IMG/VR virus record: IMGVR_UViG_3300019776_000294
Coordinates: 1 to 46,775 of that record
Length of the DNA stretch: 46,775 nucleotides
Strand: one strand, 5' to 3'
Source of the DNA: a virus
Below, piece after piece: positions 1-5,737 of the stretch (within the stretch, counting starts at the first letter, position 1; each line of letters starts with the position of its first letter). Position numbers and translations under genes: made by a program. The notes below the pieces were generated by a model. The model was not told where the DNA came from. It made no database searches and saw only the letters and a list, made by a program, of their open reading frames with translations.

Positions 1-112
1 CCCCAATGTTCAGGACCGGTGTTGCGCCGCACGATTGCAGGGCGCCTTTCCAGATCCAGCAGCCGTCCTTGGCCACGGCCATGCCTTCGATTCGTTCAAG
101 CAAGGTCGGCAT
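1..112 (-). CDS. HNH endonuclease, partial (N-terminus only)
   Basis: Leftward gene whose 3' end lies beyond the left edge; 37 codons are visible. Residues 18-21 read CWIW, followed by a Lys-Gly-Ala-Leu stretch. This is the typical N-terminal signature of phage HNH nucleases (Cys-Trp-x-Trp-x-Gly). Such enzymes nick or cut DNA and in phages act as homing or packaging-associated nucleases. The zinc and catalytic His/Asn residues are outside the window, so activity cannot be judged. The ATG at 112 has an AAGGA-type ribosome site about 10 bases upstream and overlaps the stop of the preceding 29-codon gene by 17 bases. That coupling supports this start. It belongs to the leftward operon that begins at 413. 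Confidence 0.6.
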   Translation of the reverse strand, partial: MPTLLERIEGMAVAKDGCWIWKGALQSCGATPVLNIG

Positions 113-185
113 CTTCCAGTTCCTTCAAGAGTTCGGCCAGGGCGATTGCGAATGCTTCGATTTCTGATTCGGTGGGGGTGGGCAT
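96..185 (-). CDS. Very small phage protein (29 aa)
   Basis: Begins with ATG at 185, eight to nine bases after a good GGAAGG ribosome site (plus-strand CCTTCC at 194-199). It ends with TGA at 96-98 inside the start of the HNH gene. The predicted peptide is acidic and helical (MPTPTESEIEAFAIALAEL, then Leu/Lys/Glu/Asp-rich). I do not recognise it. It could be a true microprotein, or a leader whose translation couples the 74-aa gene upstream to the HNH gene downstream. Support is the tight spacing (3 bases from the upstream stop) and the ribosome site; there is no homology argument. Confidence 0.45.
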   Translation of the reverse strand: MPTPTESEIEAFAIALAELLKELEDADLA

Positions 186-188
186 GGC

Positions 189-413
189 TCAGACCTTCCG
201 CGTGTGGCGAACGGTGCAGGCAATGCCTTCACGTTGGCAGTAGGAAACGATGTCGGCGCGCTCTGCCAGCCAGTCTTTTGCGTCAGCCAGGGCGCGCAGT
301 GCATCACCGCCCACCTGGTCCAGCCATTCGTATGCCGCGCGCCCGTTGTCGCGGATGAGGCGACGAGCACGGCGGTATTGCTGCTTGCTCATGTTGATCG
401 TAACAGTTGACAT
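189..413 (-). CDS. Hypothetical basic helical phage protein, first gene of leftward operon
   Basis: 74 aa, ATG at 413 with a GAAGGA ribosome site about 8 bases upstream on the minus strand. The protein is rich in Arg, Ala and charged residues (for example YRRARRLIRDNGRAAYEW) and is predicted all-helical, with two Cys/His-containing patches near the C-terminus. No family recognised; a small DNA- or RNA-interacting early protein is possible but unproven. Its start codon lies inside a copy of the TTGAG-N5-CTCAA palindrome (407-421). It is the first gene of the leftward operon seen from the control region, so it would be among the earliest transcripts and is a likely target of the phage repressor. 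Confidence 0.7.
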   Translation of the reverse strand: MSTVTINMSKQQYRRARRLIRDNGRAAYEWLDQVGGDALRALADAKDWLAERADIVSYCQREGIACTVRHTRKV

Positions 414-421
414 TTTCTCAA
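407..421. promoter_or_regulatory. Operator-like palindrome, copy A
   Basis: Sequence TTGACATTTTCTCAA matches the palindrome consensus TTGAG-N5-CTCAA with one mismatch. It covers the start codon of the leftward 74-aa gene (ATG = 411-413, minus strand). A bound protein would block initiation of the leftward operon. Inferred from recurrence of the motif at six other places. Confidence 0.45.
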
Positions 422-441
422 TCCTTCGGTCATGGTTTTGG

Positions 442-468
442 GTACGTTTGAGGGTGCAATTAAATACT
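442..468 (+). promoter_or_regulatory. Weak copy of bipartite promoter motif
   Basis: GTACGTTTG, 12 bases, then AATACT. The upstream block matches RTCGAATWG at only 5 of 9 positions. The spacer begins AGGGTGC, exactly as in the copy at 26468-26494, and the -10-like hexamer and spacing are right. It would fire rightward into the control region, giving a leader of over 400 bases before the VRR-NUC gene. Confidence 0.3.
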
Positions 469-505
469 CCCCGTCAACGTGACGTTGATTCTACGTTAAA
501 TACTC
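460..505. repeat. Direct repeats TTAAATACTC (x2) flanking a palindrome
   Basis: Identical 10-mers at 460-469 and 496-505, 36 bases apart. They bracket the 15-base palindrome at 474-488. Each contains the hexamer AATACT, the same -10-like hexamer as the scaffold-gene promoter, so they may be the -10 boxes of two tandem promoters controlled from the palindrome. Confidence 0.5.
474..488. promoter_or_regulatory. Perfect 15-base palindrome, probable operator
   Basis: TCAACGT-G-ACGTTGA: two perfect 7-base arms around one central base. It is placed between the two TTAAATACTC repeats, as expected for a regulator site controlling tandem promoters. It is unrelated in sequence to the TTGAG/CTCAA family, so it may bind a second regulator. 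Confidence 0.5.
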
Positions 506-513
506 GGCCTTGT

Positions 514-528
514 GTGAGAAATTCTCAA
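514..528. promoter_or_regulatory. Operator-like palindrome, copy B
   Basis: GTGAGAAATTCTCAA; the core TGAGAAATTCTCA is a perfect 13-base palindrome. One mismatch to TTGAG-N5-CTCAA. It lies in the middle of the divergent control region. Confidence 0.55.
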
Positions 529-529
529 T

Positions 530-807
530 GTTCCCAGTTCCAGTTTGTTCCGGATTTTTTTCAGAACAGAAATGGCCTGTGGATAAGTCTGTAAGTAGTT
601 GATATATATAGAATATTTTTTTTCTTTTCTTCTCTTTCCTACCCCTGTTCCAGCGTTCCAGCCTACCCCCCCTTTTTCTGAAATCCAATTTTTTTAGATG
701 GATATAAGGGGGTATGCCGGAATTCTGGAACAGCAGGCAAGAAGTGAGCATTCATGCGGGTTTGCGGGGTGTTTTCTGTTCTGGGAACAGCACCCGGAAT
801 CGGGAAC
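530..807. repeat. Cluster of eight GTTCC/GGAAC words
   Basis: GTTCC at 530-534, 537-541, 547-551, 647-651 and 655-659; GGAAC at 727-731, 784-788 and 803-807. The left half has only the forward word and the right half only the reverse word, so the cluster is arranged as a loose inverted repeat centred near 690. Possible iterons or binding sites for a phage initiator. Confidence 0.45.
578..586 (+). other. DnaA box 1
   Basis: TGTGGATAA is the exact reverse complement of the canonical DnaA box TTATCCACA. It lies just left of the AT-rich stretch at 598-640. Confidence 0.55.
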
Positions 808-829
808 TGCCGGAATTCCATAGGCTATC

Positions 830-838
830 TGTGGATAA
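830..838 (+). other. DnaA box 2
   Basis: TGTGGATAA, a second exact canonical DnaA box in the same orientation as the one at 578-586. It is 14 bases from the third. Confidence 0.55.
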
Positions 839-851
839 CTTTGCCAGCAGA

Positions 852-860
852 TGTGAATAA
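852..860 (+). other. DnaA box 3
   Basis: TGTGAATAA fits the degenerate DnaA box consensus TTATNCACA in reverse complement. It has the same orientation as the other two, and abuts the operator-like palindrome at 869-883. Confidence 0.5.
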
Positions 861-868
861 GATTTTTT

Positions 869-883
869 GTGAGTTTTACTCAA
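869..883. promoter_or_regulatory. Operator-like palindrome, copy C
   Basis: GTGAGTTTTACTCAA, one mismatch to TTGAG-N5-CTCAA. It lies exactly 36 bases before copy D, so two bound dimers could cooperate over the start of the rightward operon. It also contains the alternative GTG start (869) of the VRR-NUC gene. Confidence 0.55.
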
Positions 884-904
884 CTGCCCATAGAATTCCG
901 GACC

Positions 905-919
905 ATGAGAAAAACTCAA
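905..919. promoter_or_regulatory. Operator-like palindrome, copy D
   Basis: ATGAGAAAAACTCAA, one mismatch to TTGAG-N5-CTCAA. Its first three bases are the proposed ATG of the first rightward gene, mirroring copy A on the leftward operon. Confidence 0.5.
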
Positions 920-1327
920 CCTTTTGGGCGTGTTCAGGGCGAAGAAATTGAGCAGGCCAGACTCATCAAGTGGAGCCATAAAAAGGCCGTCAGGGACTTG
1001 ATGCCTGAGCTTCGGTGGCTGCATCACAGCCCTAACGGTGGCCAGCGCAGCTCAATGGCTGGAGCGCAAATGAAGGCGTTGGGCACCAAGAAAGGGTGGC
1101 CGGATTTGATCCTCCCGGTTGCGCACAAGGAAGGCAAGTACCCAGGCTTGGTGATCGAGATGAAGTCGGCCACTGGGCGTGCCAGCGTTGAGCAAATCGA
1201 GTGGCATGGGCATTTTCGGCGCCAAGGTTGGGCTGTGTGGATCGCCAGATCGGCCCAGGAGGCGCGCGAACAGCTTTGCCTATACCTTGGTATGCCTCTG
1301 GATCAAGCCCCACCGCTGGAGGACTGA
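905..1327 (+). CDS. VRR-NUC domain nuclease
   Basis: 140 aa from the ATG at 905; a GTG at 869 would add 12 residues. The protein is a stand-alone VRR-NUC domain of the PD-(D/E)xK nuclease superfamily. Visible features are the conserved HHSPNGG region (residues 40-46), the catalytic G-W-P-D-L (64-68) and the E-x-K motif IEMKS (84-88), followed by a conserved Gln-containing helix. In phages these small enzymes are thought to act as structure-specific or Holliday-junction-type nucleases in replication or packaging. All the key acidic and Lys residues are present, so it should be active. It is the first gene of the long rightward operon. Its stop overlaps the next start by one base. Two operator-like palindromes cover the two possible starts, so tight repression in the lysogen is likely. 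Confidence 0.85.
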   Translation: MRKTQPFGRVQGEEIEQARLIKWSHKKAVRDLMPELRWLHHSPNGGQRSSMAGAQMKALGTKKGWPDLILPVAHKEGKYPGLVIEMKSATGRASVEQIEWHGHFRRQGWAVWIARSAQEAREQLCLYLGMPLDQAPPLED

Positions 1328-1629
1328 TGGCCAGCGCCCGTGCAATCAAGCGAATGCAGAAGTCGGCCACCACAACGATTCGGATGCGGGTCTTGGCTGC
1401 TTTGCCTGCTGTGAACGAGGAACCGGGCAAAGGGCAGGACATCGCGCAGCAGACTGGCCTCACGTACAAGCAGACGCTTGACGCCCTCAATTCGCTGCAT
1501 GGCATGAACAAGGTTGGCCGCGTTGGCCGCAAGTACACGTCACGATGGTTTCGTCTGCCGCCACCCATCCCCCCAGAAGATCAACCCGCGCGCGTCTTGG
1601 AGACCGCTTTCAGGAGCTTTTTCGCATGA
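1327..1629 (+). CDS. Small winged-helix DNA-binding protein
   Basis: 100 aa; ATG at 1327 overlaps the TGA of the nuclease gene. Residues about 20-85 look like a winged helix: a first helix with MRVLAALPAV, then IAQQTGLTYKQTLDALNSL as the turn-recognition helix pair, then GRKYTSRWFRL as the wing. It resembles the DNA-binding half of MarR- or IclR-type regulators without an effector domain. A transcription regulator of the late genes is plausible from position, but no target is shown; a DNA-replication accessory role cannot be excluded. The C-terminal 20 residues are Pro-rich and probably unstructured. The end overlaps the next gene by four bases (ATGA). Confidence 0.6.
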   Translation: MASARAIKRMQKSATTTIRMRVLAALPAVNEEPGKGQDIAQQTGLTYKQTLDALNSLHGMNKVGRVGRKYTSRWFRLPPPIPPEDQPARVLETAFRSFFA

Positions 1630-1928
1630 ACCATGAGCCTATCCCTTCCGAGGTGCTTGAGCACCCGCTGTTCCCCGTTTTCGTGGACGCTATCAAGCAG
1701 GCGATGTTTGGCAAGGGCGAGCGCCATGGCGGTGCCGTGACGCCTTTCCTGAGTCAGCCTTGGGCGCATTACACCAAGATGCACGGGCGTGGCTTTGCAA
1801 CTGGTCAGGCCGCAAAAAAACTGGAAGAAGCCGCCAGCACGCGCACTGGTGACGCTTTTGAGGCTGAGGTACTCGGTGCCTTGGTGTACGCAGGCATGGC
1901 GATTTTGGTGGAGCGTGGCAATGTTTGA
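1626..1928 (+). CDS. Conserved-looking phage protein, unknown function
   Basis: 100 aa; ATG at 1626 in an ATGA overlap with the upstream gene. The sequence has an ordered pattern (RHGGAVTPFLSQPW, HYTKMHGRGFATGQAAKKLEE and a hydrophobic helix GALVYAGMAILVE at the C-terminus). The last helix recalls the all-alpha MazG/DUF5664 phage nucleotide-diphosphohydrolase group. I see no clear catalytic E-x-x-E pairs, so that is only a resemblance. It sits between a DNA-binding protein and the lysis cassette. Function unknown. Confidence 0.55.
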   Translation: MNHEPIPSEVLEHPLFPVFVDAIKQAMFGKGERHGGAVTPFLSQPWAHYTKMHGRGFATGQAAKKLEEAASTRTGDAFEAEVLGALVYAGMAILVERGNV

Positions 1929-2235
1929 GCGTCGAATTCAGCGCGAGACTTTACGCTCAGCCGCTATGAGAATCATTCCTGACAAATTGCGCATGTTGGT
2001 TTGGCTGTTGTGTGGCTTGGCGTTGTACTGGTGCGCTGCATTGGTTGGCCAAGAGTCGCCCGCGGTGCAAACTGTGTTCTACAAGCTGGGTCACGTGACC
2101 ACGTTGGCCTGGTTTGGCTACTGGATCAGCCGCAATGCCATTGGCCGCGTGGCCGATGACTCGTCACCGAACGAGAAACTGGCGCGCGCAGTGCTGATTG
2201 CTGGCGTGATTCTGGCCGGGTCGATGGGTTTGTGA
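1921..2235 (+). CDS. Putative holin (three membrane segments)
   Basis: 104 aa from ATG 1921; an internal ATG at 1966 would give an 89-aa form. Hydrophobic segments lie near residues 24-42, 56-72 and 88-104, with charged turns between them. This is the size and layout of the HP1-like two/three-segment phage holin group. The gene lies directly before a secreted transglycosylase and two spanins, so its role is almost certainly to form the inner-membrane hole that times lysis. The two starts, 15 codons apart, with the longer form adding four Arg and one Lys, recall the dual-start holin/antiholin arrangement of lambda S. Whether both are used is not known. The downstream gene starts within a few bases. 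Confidence 0.7.
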   Translation: MFERRIQRETLRSAAMRIIPDKLRMLVWLLCGLALYWCAALVGQESPAVQTVFYKLGHVTTLAWFGYWISRNAIGRVADDSSPNEKLARAVLIAGVILAGSMGL

Positions 2236-2237
2236 CC

Positions 2238-2816
2238 ATGAAGGCACTGTTCTGCTTCATTCTGGCTTTGTTGGTGCAGCATGTGCCTGCTGCAAGCCCG
2301 TCTGAGCAGTACCGTGCCCATGTTGTGCGTGAATCGCAGTTCAGATTTGGCATTCCCGCCCCTGCGCCGGTCATTGCAGCGCAGATCCACCAGGAATCGG
2401 CGTGGAATCCGATGGCCAAGAGTCCTGTTGGTGCGCAAGGTCTGATGCAGTTCATGCCTGCGACATCCACTTGGGCCAGCACAGCCGCTGGTTTTGGCTC
2501 TGTGGACCCGTTCAACCCGTTGTGGTCGATTCGCGCGGGTGTTTGGTACGACCGTTGGCTTTATGACCGCGTGAAAAACGCCGCCTCAGAGTGTGACCGA
2601 TGGCATTTTGTGCTGTCTGCGTATAACGGTGGACTCGGTTATGTCTACAAGCGGCAGAAGTTGAGCGCAGAGCCTGGTGTTTACGCGGTCACCGGCTATA
2701 TCAACCCAGGCATTACCGCCCCAAATCAGCACGAGAACCAGTCCTATGGTCCTCGCATCCTCTCCAGGCATCAGCCGATCTACCGAAATTGGGGCAAAAC
2801 CGTATGTTTGCCTTGA
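2238..2816 (+). CDS. Endolysin: lytic transglycosylase (SLT domain) with signal sequence
   Basis: 192 aa from ATG 2238. Residues 1-20 form a hydrophobic export signal ending VPAAS, so the enzyme is either Sec-exported or held as a signal-arrest-release endolysin. The mature part is a goose-type/Slt lytic transglycosylase: catalytic Glu53 in IHQESAWNP, the GAQGLMQFMPAT motif (residues 65-76) and the AYNGG motif further on. It cleaves the MurNAc-GlcNAc bond of peptidoglycan, forming 1,6-anhydro ends. The gene lies between holin and spanins, which fixes its role as the phage lysin rather than a virion hydrolase. A second SLT domain in this phage, at the N-terminus of the giant protein at 28818, probably serves entry. 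Confidence 0.88.
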   Translation: MKALFCFILALLVQHVPAASPSEQYRAHVVRESQFRFGIPAPAPVIAAQIHQESAWNPMAKSPVGAQGLMQFMPATSTWASTAAGFGSVDPFNPLWSIRAGVWYDRWLYDRVKNAASECDRWHFVLSAYNGGLGYVYKRQKLSAEPGVYAVTGYINPGITAPNQHENQSYGPRILSRHQPIYRNWGKTVCLP

Positions 2817-3154
2817 TTGACCCCCGCATTTGGGCCGCTTTTGCCGTGTCCATGGCTTGCGCCTTTGGCGTTGGCTATGGTTACAAGGCGCATCGCGTGT
2901 CTTTGGAGCAGGCCGCAACGACCGCAACGGTCGAAACAGCGCAGTCTGTGGTGACCAAGACGGTCAAAGTGACGGACAAAGCAGCCGTTGACCGCCTGAA
3001 TGCCCAGCTTGCGGACATGCGTGACCGTGCTGACGCCCTTGAAACCATCATCAACGAGGCACGCCATGCGTCTCCTATTCCTGCTGCTGACTGCCGCCTG
3101 CCTGACAGCGTGCGCACCGCGATTAACGCTGATCTCGCCCCCAGTTCCAAGTGA
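2804..3154 (+). CDS. Inner-membrane spanin (Rz-like)
   Basis: 116 aa, ATG at 2804, overlapping the endolysin end by 13 bases. One N-terminal membrane helix (residues about 9-25, rich in Ala/Phe/Val) is followed by a long charged helix (DKAAVDRLNAQLADMRDRADALE), the periplasmic coiled coil expected of an Rz-type i-spanin. With its partner it fuses inner and outer membranes in the last step of lysis. The start of the o-spanin gene lies inside this gene in another frame, the classic nested Rz/Rz1 arrangement. The identification rests on this architecture, since spanin sequences are poorly conserved. Confidence 0.82.
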   Translation: MFALIDPRIWAAFAVSMACAFGVGYGYKAHRVSLEQAATTATVETAQSVVTKTVKVTDKAAVDRLNAQLADMRDRADALETIINEARHASPIPAADCRLPDSVRTAINADLAPSSK

Positions 3155-3350
3155 GTTGATGGCCAGGTGCCAGACACACGCTGCTGAGCCGCTGACGACC
3201 GGCGATCAGTTCGACACCGCCAGGGCTTTGGCGCAGGCAAATGGGGCATTCAAAGAGTGCAAGGCGAGACACGATGCTCTGATTGACGCTGTTGTGGTGC
3301 GTGATGAGCTGGCCAAGTCAGTCAAACAACAGCTTGATGGGAGCAAGTGA
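3066..3350 (+). CDS. Outer-membrane spanin lipoprotein (Rz1-like)
   Basis: 94 aa, ATG at 3066, starting inside the i-spanin gene in a different frame and running on after it. The N-terminus is a lipoprotein signal, MRLLFLLLTAACLTAC, with lipobox LTAC and the lipidated Cys at residue 16. A Pro-containing stretch (PRLTLISPPVPSE) follows, as in many Rz1 proteins. The rest is helical and charged. It would be anchored in the outer membrane and pair with the i-spanin. It is longer than lambda Rz1 and only partly nested. Confidence 0.82.
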   Translation: MRLLFLLLTAACLTACAPRLTLISPPVPSELMARCQTHAAEPLTTGDQFDTARALAQANGAFKECKARHDALIDAVVVRDELAKSVKQQLDGSK

Positions 3351-3351
3351 G

Positions 3352-3732
3352 ATGGGTAACGATTTCAGGAATTCACGCCGCGACGAGTCGAACGAGCAGG
3401 TGTACGAAGGGCCAGAGCGCCGCGCGCAGCTTGCACCGGACATCCGGGCCTACATCAATGAGCGCATCGAGGTGGCCGTAGCCAATGCCGTTGACGCTGC
3501 ATTGACCAGGCACATAGCTGAACTCAAAGGGTTGGTGTTGTCAGGTTACCCAGGCGATGACCCTGACGGACACCGCAGGTATCACGAAACGCAGATCAAG
3601 ATGATGGAGGACCGGGCCAAGATGTACCGGGAGATTCGTGACAAGACGATTACCGGGCTGGTGTGGCTTGGCATTCTGGCCATTGGCACAGCCCTGCTGG
3701 ATTACGCCAAACGGCATTTGACGGGGAACTGA
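3352..3732 (+). CDS. Small phage protein with C-terminal membrane helix
   Basis: 126 aa; ATG at 3352 one base after the spanin stop, with GGGAGCAAG as ribosome site. A hydrophilic N-terminal part (EGPERRAQLAPDIRAYINERIEVAVANAVDAAL, split here by charged turns) is followed by one strong membrane segment, TGLVWLGILAIGTALLDYA (residues about 100-118), and a basic tail. Its position after the spanins suggests a lysis role such as antiholin or a second holin. A conserved hypothetical protein linked to terminase is equally possible. No catalytic motif is visible. The stop overlaps the small terminase start by one base. Confidence 0.6.
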   Translation: MGNDFRNSRRDESNEQVYEGPERRAQLAPDIRAYINERIEVAVANAVDAALTRHIAELKGLVLSGYPGDDPDGHRRYHETQIKMMEDRAKMYREIRDKTITGLVWLGILAIGTALLDYAKRHLTGN

Positions 3733-4325
3733 TGGCCACAAAACAAGGCGGTAAGAAGGTAGGCACGCGCAACCTCAAGACGGTGACGTTTGAGGATGGC
3801 CTCACGGTCACGCAGGAGGCGTATTGCCGTGCCCGGGCTGCTGGCATGAGCTTTGACGAGGCACTGGTGGTCATTGGGTCACCTGTGTCGGTGAACACGG
3901 CACGCAAGTGGGAGTCTCAGTTCCCAGCCGTTCAAAAGCGCATTGCCGACTTGTCGAACATGGCGACCAAGAGCGCCATCATCAAAACGGGGCTGGACCG
4001 GGAATGGGTCATCAGCCGCCTCATGAATGTGGTTGAGCGTTGTATGCAGGCTGAGCCTGTGATGAACAAGGAAGGCGAGAACACGGGCACCTACAAGTTT
4101 GACGCTGCTGGCGCCAACACCGCGTTGAGGATGTTGGGCGACACGATGGGGATGTTCAAACCTGCTGAAAAGAAGCCCGAGGACGAATATGCAAATCTCT
4201 CAGACGAGGACATTGCCAGAATCGTTGGCGAGCTTGCCTCCCAAACTGGCCTTATTGAAATTGGCGCAGGAACTCAAGCGCCGCCAAGATCGCAACAAGT
4301 TATCGAGGTACAAGCCATACGATAG
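3732..4325 (+). CDS. terS: Terminase small subunit
   Basis: 197 aa, ATG at 3732 overlapping the previous stop. The N-terminal 70 residues carry a helix-turn-helix-like pattern (AYCRARAAGMSFDEALVVIG, then VNTARKWE) suited to recognising the packaging site. The centre is helical, for oligomer ring formation. The C-terminal part (EEYANLSDEDIARIVGEL type sequence) resembles the large-subunit-binding tails of small terminases. Assignment is mainly from the HTH-like N-terminus, the size, and the position directly before the large subunit. The last 137 bases overlap the start of the annotated large subunit in another frame, an unusually long overlap. Confidence 0.75.
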   Translation: MATKQGGKKVGTRNLKTVTFEDGLTVTQEAYCRARAAGMSFDEALVVIGSPVSVNTARKWESQFPAVQKRIADLSNMATKSAIIKTGLDREWVISRLMNVVERCMQAEPVMNKEGENTGTYKFDAAGANTALRMLGDTMGMFKPAEKKPEDEYANLSDEDIARIVGELASQTGLIEIGAGTQAPPRSQQVIEVQAIR

Positions 4326-5658
4326 ACAAAAAGAATTTCATGCAAGAGGTGCCACGTTCCGCGAGCGCCTGTTCCGCGCCGGTAACCAGTTGGGCAAAAC
4401 CTGGTCGTCAGCCTATGAGATTGCCTATCACCTGACTGGCCTTTACCCTGACTGGTGGGAAGGCAAGCGATGGAACCGTGGTGTAACGGGCTGGGCGCTG
4501 GGTCAGTCCATGCAGTCCACCCGGGACACGATCCAGCGTCTGGTGCTTGGCCGACCTGGTGAATGGGGCACGGGAACCATCCCCGAGGATCTCATCATTG
4601 GGCGCCCTAAGTTGGCCGCTGGCATTGCTGATTCTGTCGATTGCGTGTTTGTGCGCCATGTGTCGGGCGGTGTGTCGCGTCTGTACTTCAAGTCATGTGA
4701 GCAGGGCCGGGAGAAGCTGCAGGGCGAGACGCTGGACTTTGCCGCACTGGACGAGGAACCCCCCGAGGACATCTACATTGAGGTGTTGACCCGAACCAAC
4801 GCCACACGCGGGATTGTGTGGATCACGTTCACCCCGCTGCTGGGCATGTCCAAGGTGGTGTCACGTTTCCTGATGGAGACGAACCCAGACCGGTCAGACA
4901 CGAACATGACCATTGATGACGTGGGCCACTACACCGAGGAAGATAAGGCGCGCATCATTTCAAGCTACCCAGCGCATGAACGCGAGGCGCGTGCCAAGGG
5001 TATCCCGATCATGGGCAGTGGCTTGATCTTCCCGGTGACGGAAGAATCCATTGTGGTCGACCCGTTCCAGATCCCCGACAGTTGGCCGGTGATCTGTGCG
5101 CTGGACTTCGGCTGGGACCACCCCACGGCCTGTGTGTGGCTGGCATGGGACCGGGACAACGACATCATTTACCTGTACGACAGCCTGCGCATGCGTGAGT
5201 CGGTGCCGCGTGACATTGCCGTGCTGATCGTGAACCGAGGTGCCTGGATACCCTGCGCGTGGCCACATGACGGTCTGCAGCACGACAAGGGTTCTGGCAT
5301 CCAGTTGGCCGAGCAGTATCGTCAGCATGGCGTCAACATGCTGCATGAAATGGCGCAGTTTCCCGAGACGGGCGACGAGAACGGGTACAAGGTCAGCCGC
5401 ACCAGTGTGGAGGCGGGTTTGATGGAGATGCTCAACCGCATGCAGACAGGCCGGTGGAAGGTGTTTTCTAACCAGAAGGACTGGCTGCAGGAGCGCCAGC
5501 TTTACCACCGCAAGGACGGCAAGATCGTGAAGGAGCGGGACGATTCGATCTCGGCCAGCCGCTACGCCATGATGATGATTCGCTACGCCAGCGTGCCACC
5601 AGACCCACAGAGGATGGCTTTGGACCAGCGCCGCGCCTACGATTGGCGTGCAGGTTGA
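4189..5658 (+). CDS. terL: Terminase large subunit (packaging ATPase/nuclease)
   Basis: 489 aa if translated from ATG 4189. The conserved part begins near residue 28 (AQELKRRQDRNKLSRYKPY), so the real start may be a TTG near 4234-4252. Walker A is AGNQLGKT (residues 64-71) and Walker B LDFAALDEE (182-190, catalytic Glu189). A coupling motif TFTPLLGMS lies near 213-221. The RNase-H-fold nuclease begins with ALDFGWD (304-310, metal ligand Asp306). It drives DNA translocation into the prohead and cuts the concatemer. All key residues are intact, and the length is normal for podovirus-type large terminases. The portal gene follows after 79 bases that hold a promoter-like motif. Confidence 0.93.
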   Translation: MQISQTRTLPESLASLPPKLALLKLAQELKRRQDRNKLSRYKPYDRQKEFHARGATFRERLFRAGNQLGKTWSSAYEIAYHLTGLYPDWWEGKRWNRGVTGWALGQSMQSTRDTIQRLVLGRPGEWGTGTIPEDLIIGRPKLAAGIADSVDCVFVRHVSGGVSRLYFKSCEQGREKLQGETLDFAALDEEPPEDIYIEVLTRTNATRGIVWITFTPLLGMSKVVSRFLMETNPDRSDTNMTIDDVGHYTEEDKARIISSYPAHEREARAKGIPIMGSGLIFPVTEESIVVDPFQIPDSWPVICALDFGWDHPTACVWLAWDRDNDIIYLYDSLRMRESVPRDIAVLIVNRGAWIPCAWPHDGLQHDKGSGIQLAEQYRQHGVNMLHEMAQFPETGDENGYKVSRTSVEAGLMEMLNRMQTGRWKVFSNQKDWLQERQLYHRKDGKIVKERDDSISASRYAMMMIRYASVPPDPQRMALDQRRAYDWRAG

Positions 5659-5677
5659 GATTTTGGCAATCAAAACC

Positions 5678-5704
5678 GTCGAATTGCGGTTTGCACAACA
5701 AAAT
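5678..5704 (+). promoter_or_regulatory. Bipartite promoter motif before portal
   Basis: GTCGAATTG (5678-5686), 12 bases, then CAAAAT (5699-5704). The hexamer ends 34 bases before the proposed portal ATG. The motif lies in the 79-base gap between terminase and portal. Confidence 0.5.
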
Positions 5705-5737
5705 CGGCACGGCGAAAAGCATCAACCGGACTTCTAC

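Larger units (their letters stand above)
414..904. other. Non-coding divergent control region, possible replication origin
   Basis: 491 bases between the leftward gene at 413 and the rightward gene at 905. No open frame here looks real. It contains, in order: a promoter-like motif (442-468), a perfect 15-base palindrome (474-488) flanked by two TTAAATACTC repeats, an operator-like palindrome (514-528), eight GTTCC/GGAAC words (530-807), DnaA-box matches at 578-586, 830-838 and 852-860, an AT-rich run (598-640, including TTGATATATATAGAATATTT), a CTGTTC/GAACAG palindrome (776-790), and another operator copy (869-883). The combination of DnaA boxes, an AT-rich element and repeated words fits a phage origin overlapping an immunity or early-control region. 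Confidence 0.5.

Noticed and set aside
491-751. 86-aa leftward open frame in the control region
   Set aside because: Basic, low-complexity Lys/Arg-rich translation of an AT-rich and pyrimidine-rich stretch, with no ribosome site. It covers a DnaA box and repeated words, so it is better read as non-coding.
776-790. CTGTTCTGGGAACAG as a LexA (SOS) box
   Set aside because: The LexA consensus needs CTGT-N8-ACAG; here the spacer is 7 bases. It is a palindrome worth noting but not a proper SOS box.
1931-1957. Ninth copy of the promoter motif (GTCGAATTC-N12-TACGCT)
   Set aside because: The 9-mer has one mismatch, but the hexamer is a poor -10 and it is inside the holin reading frame. Kept only as a possible weak site.
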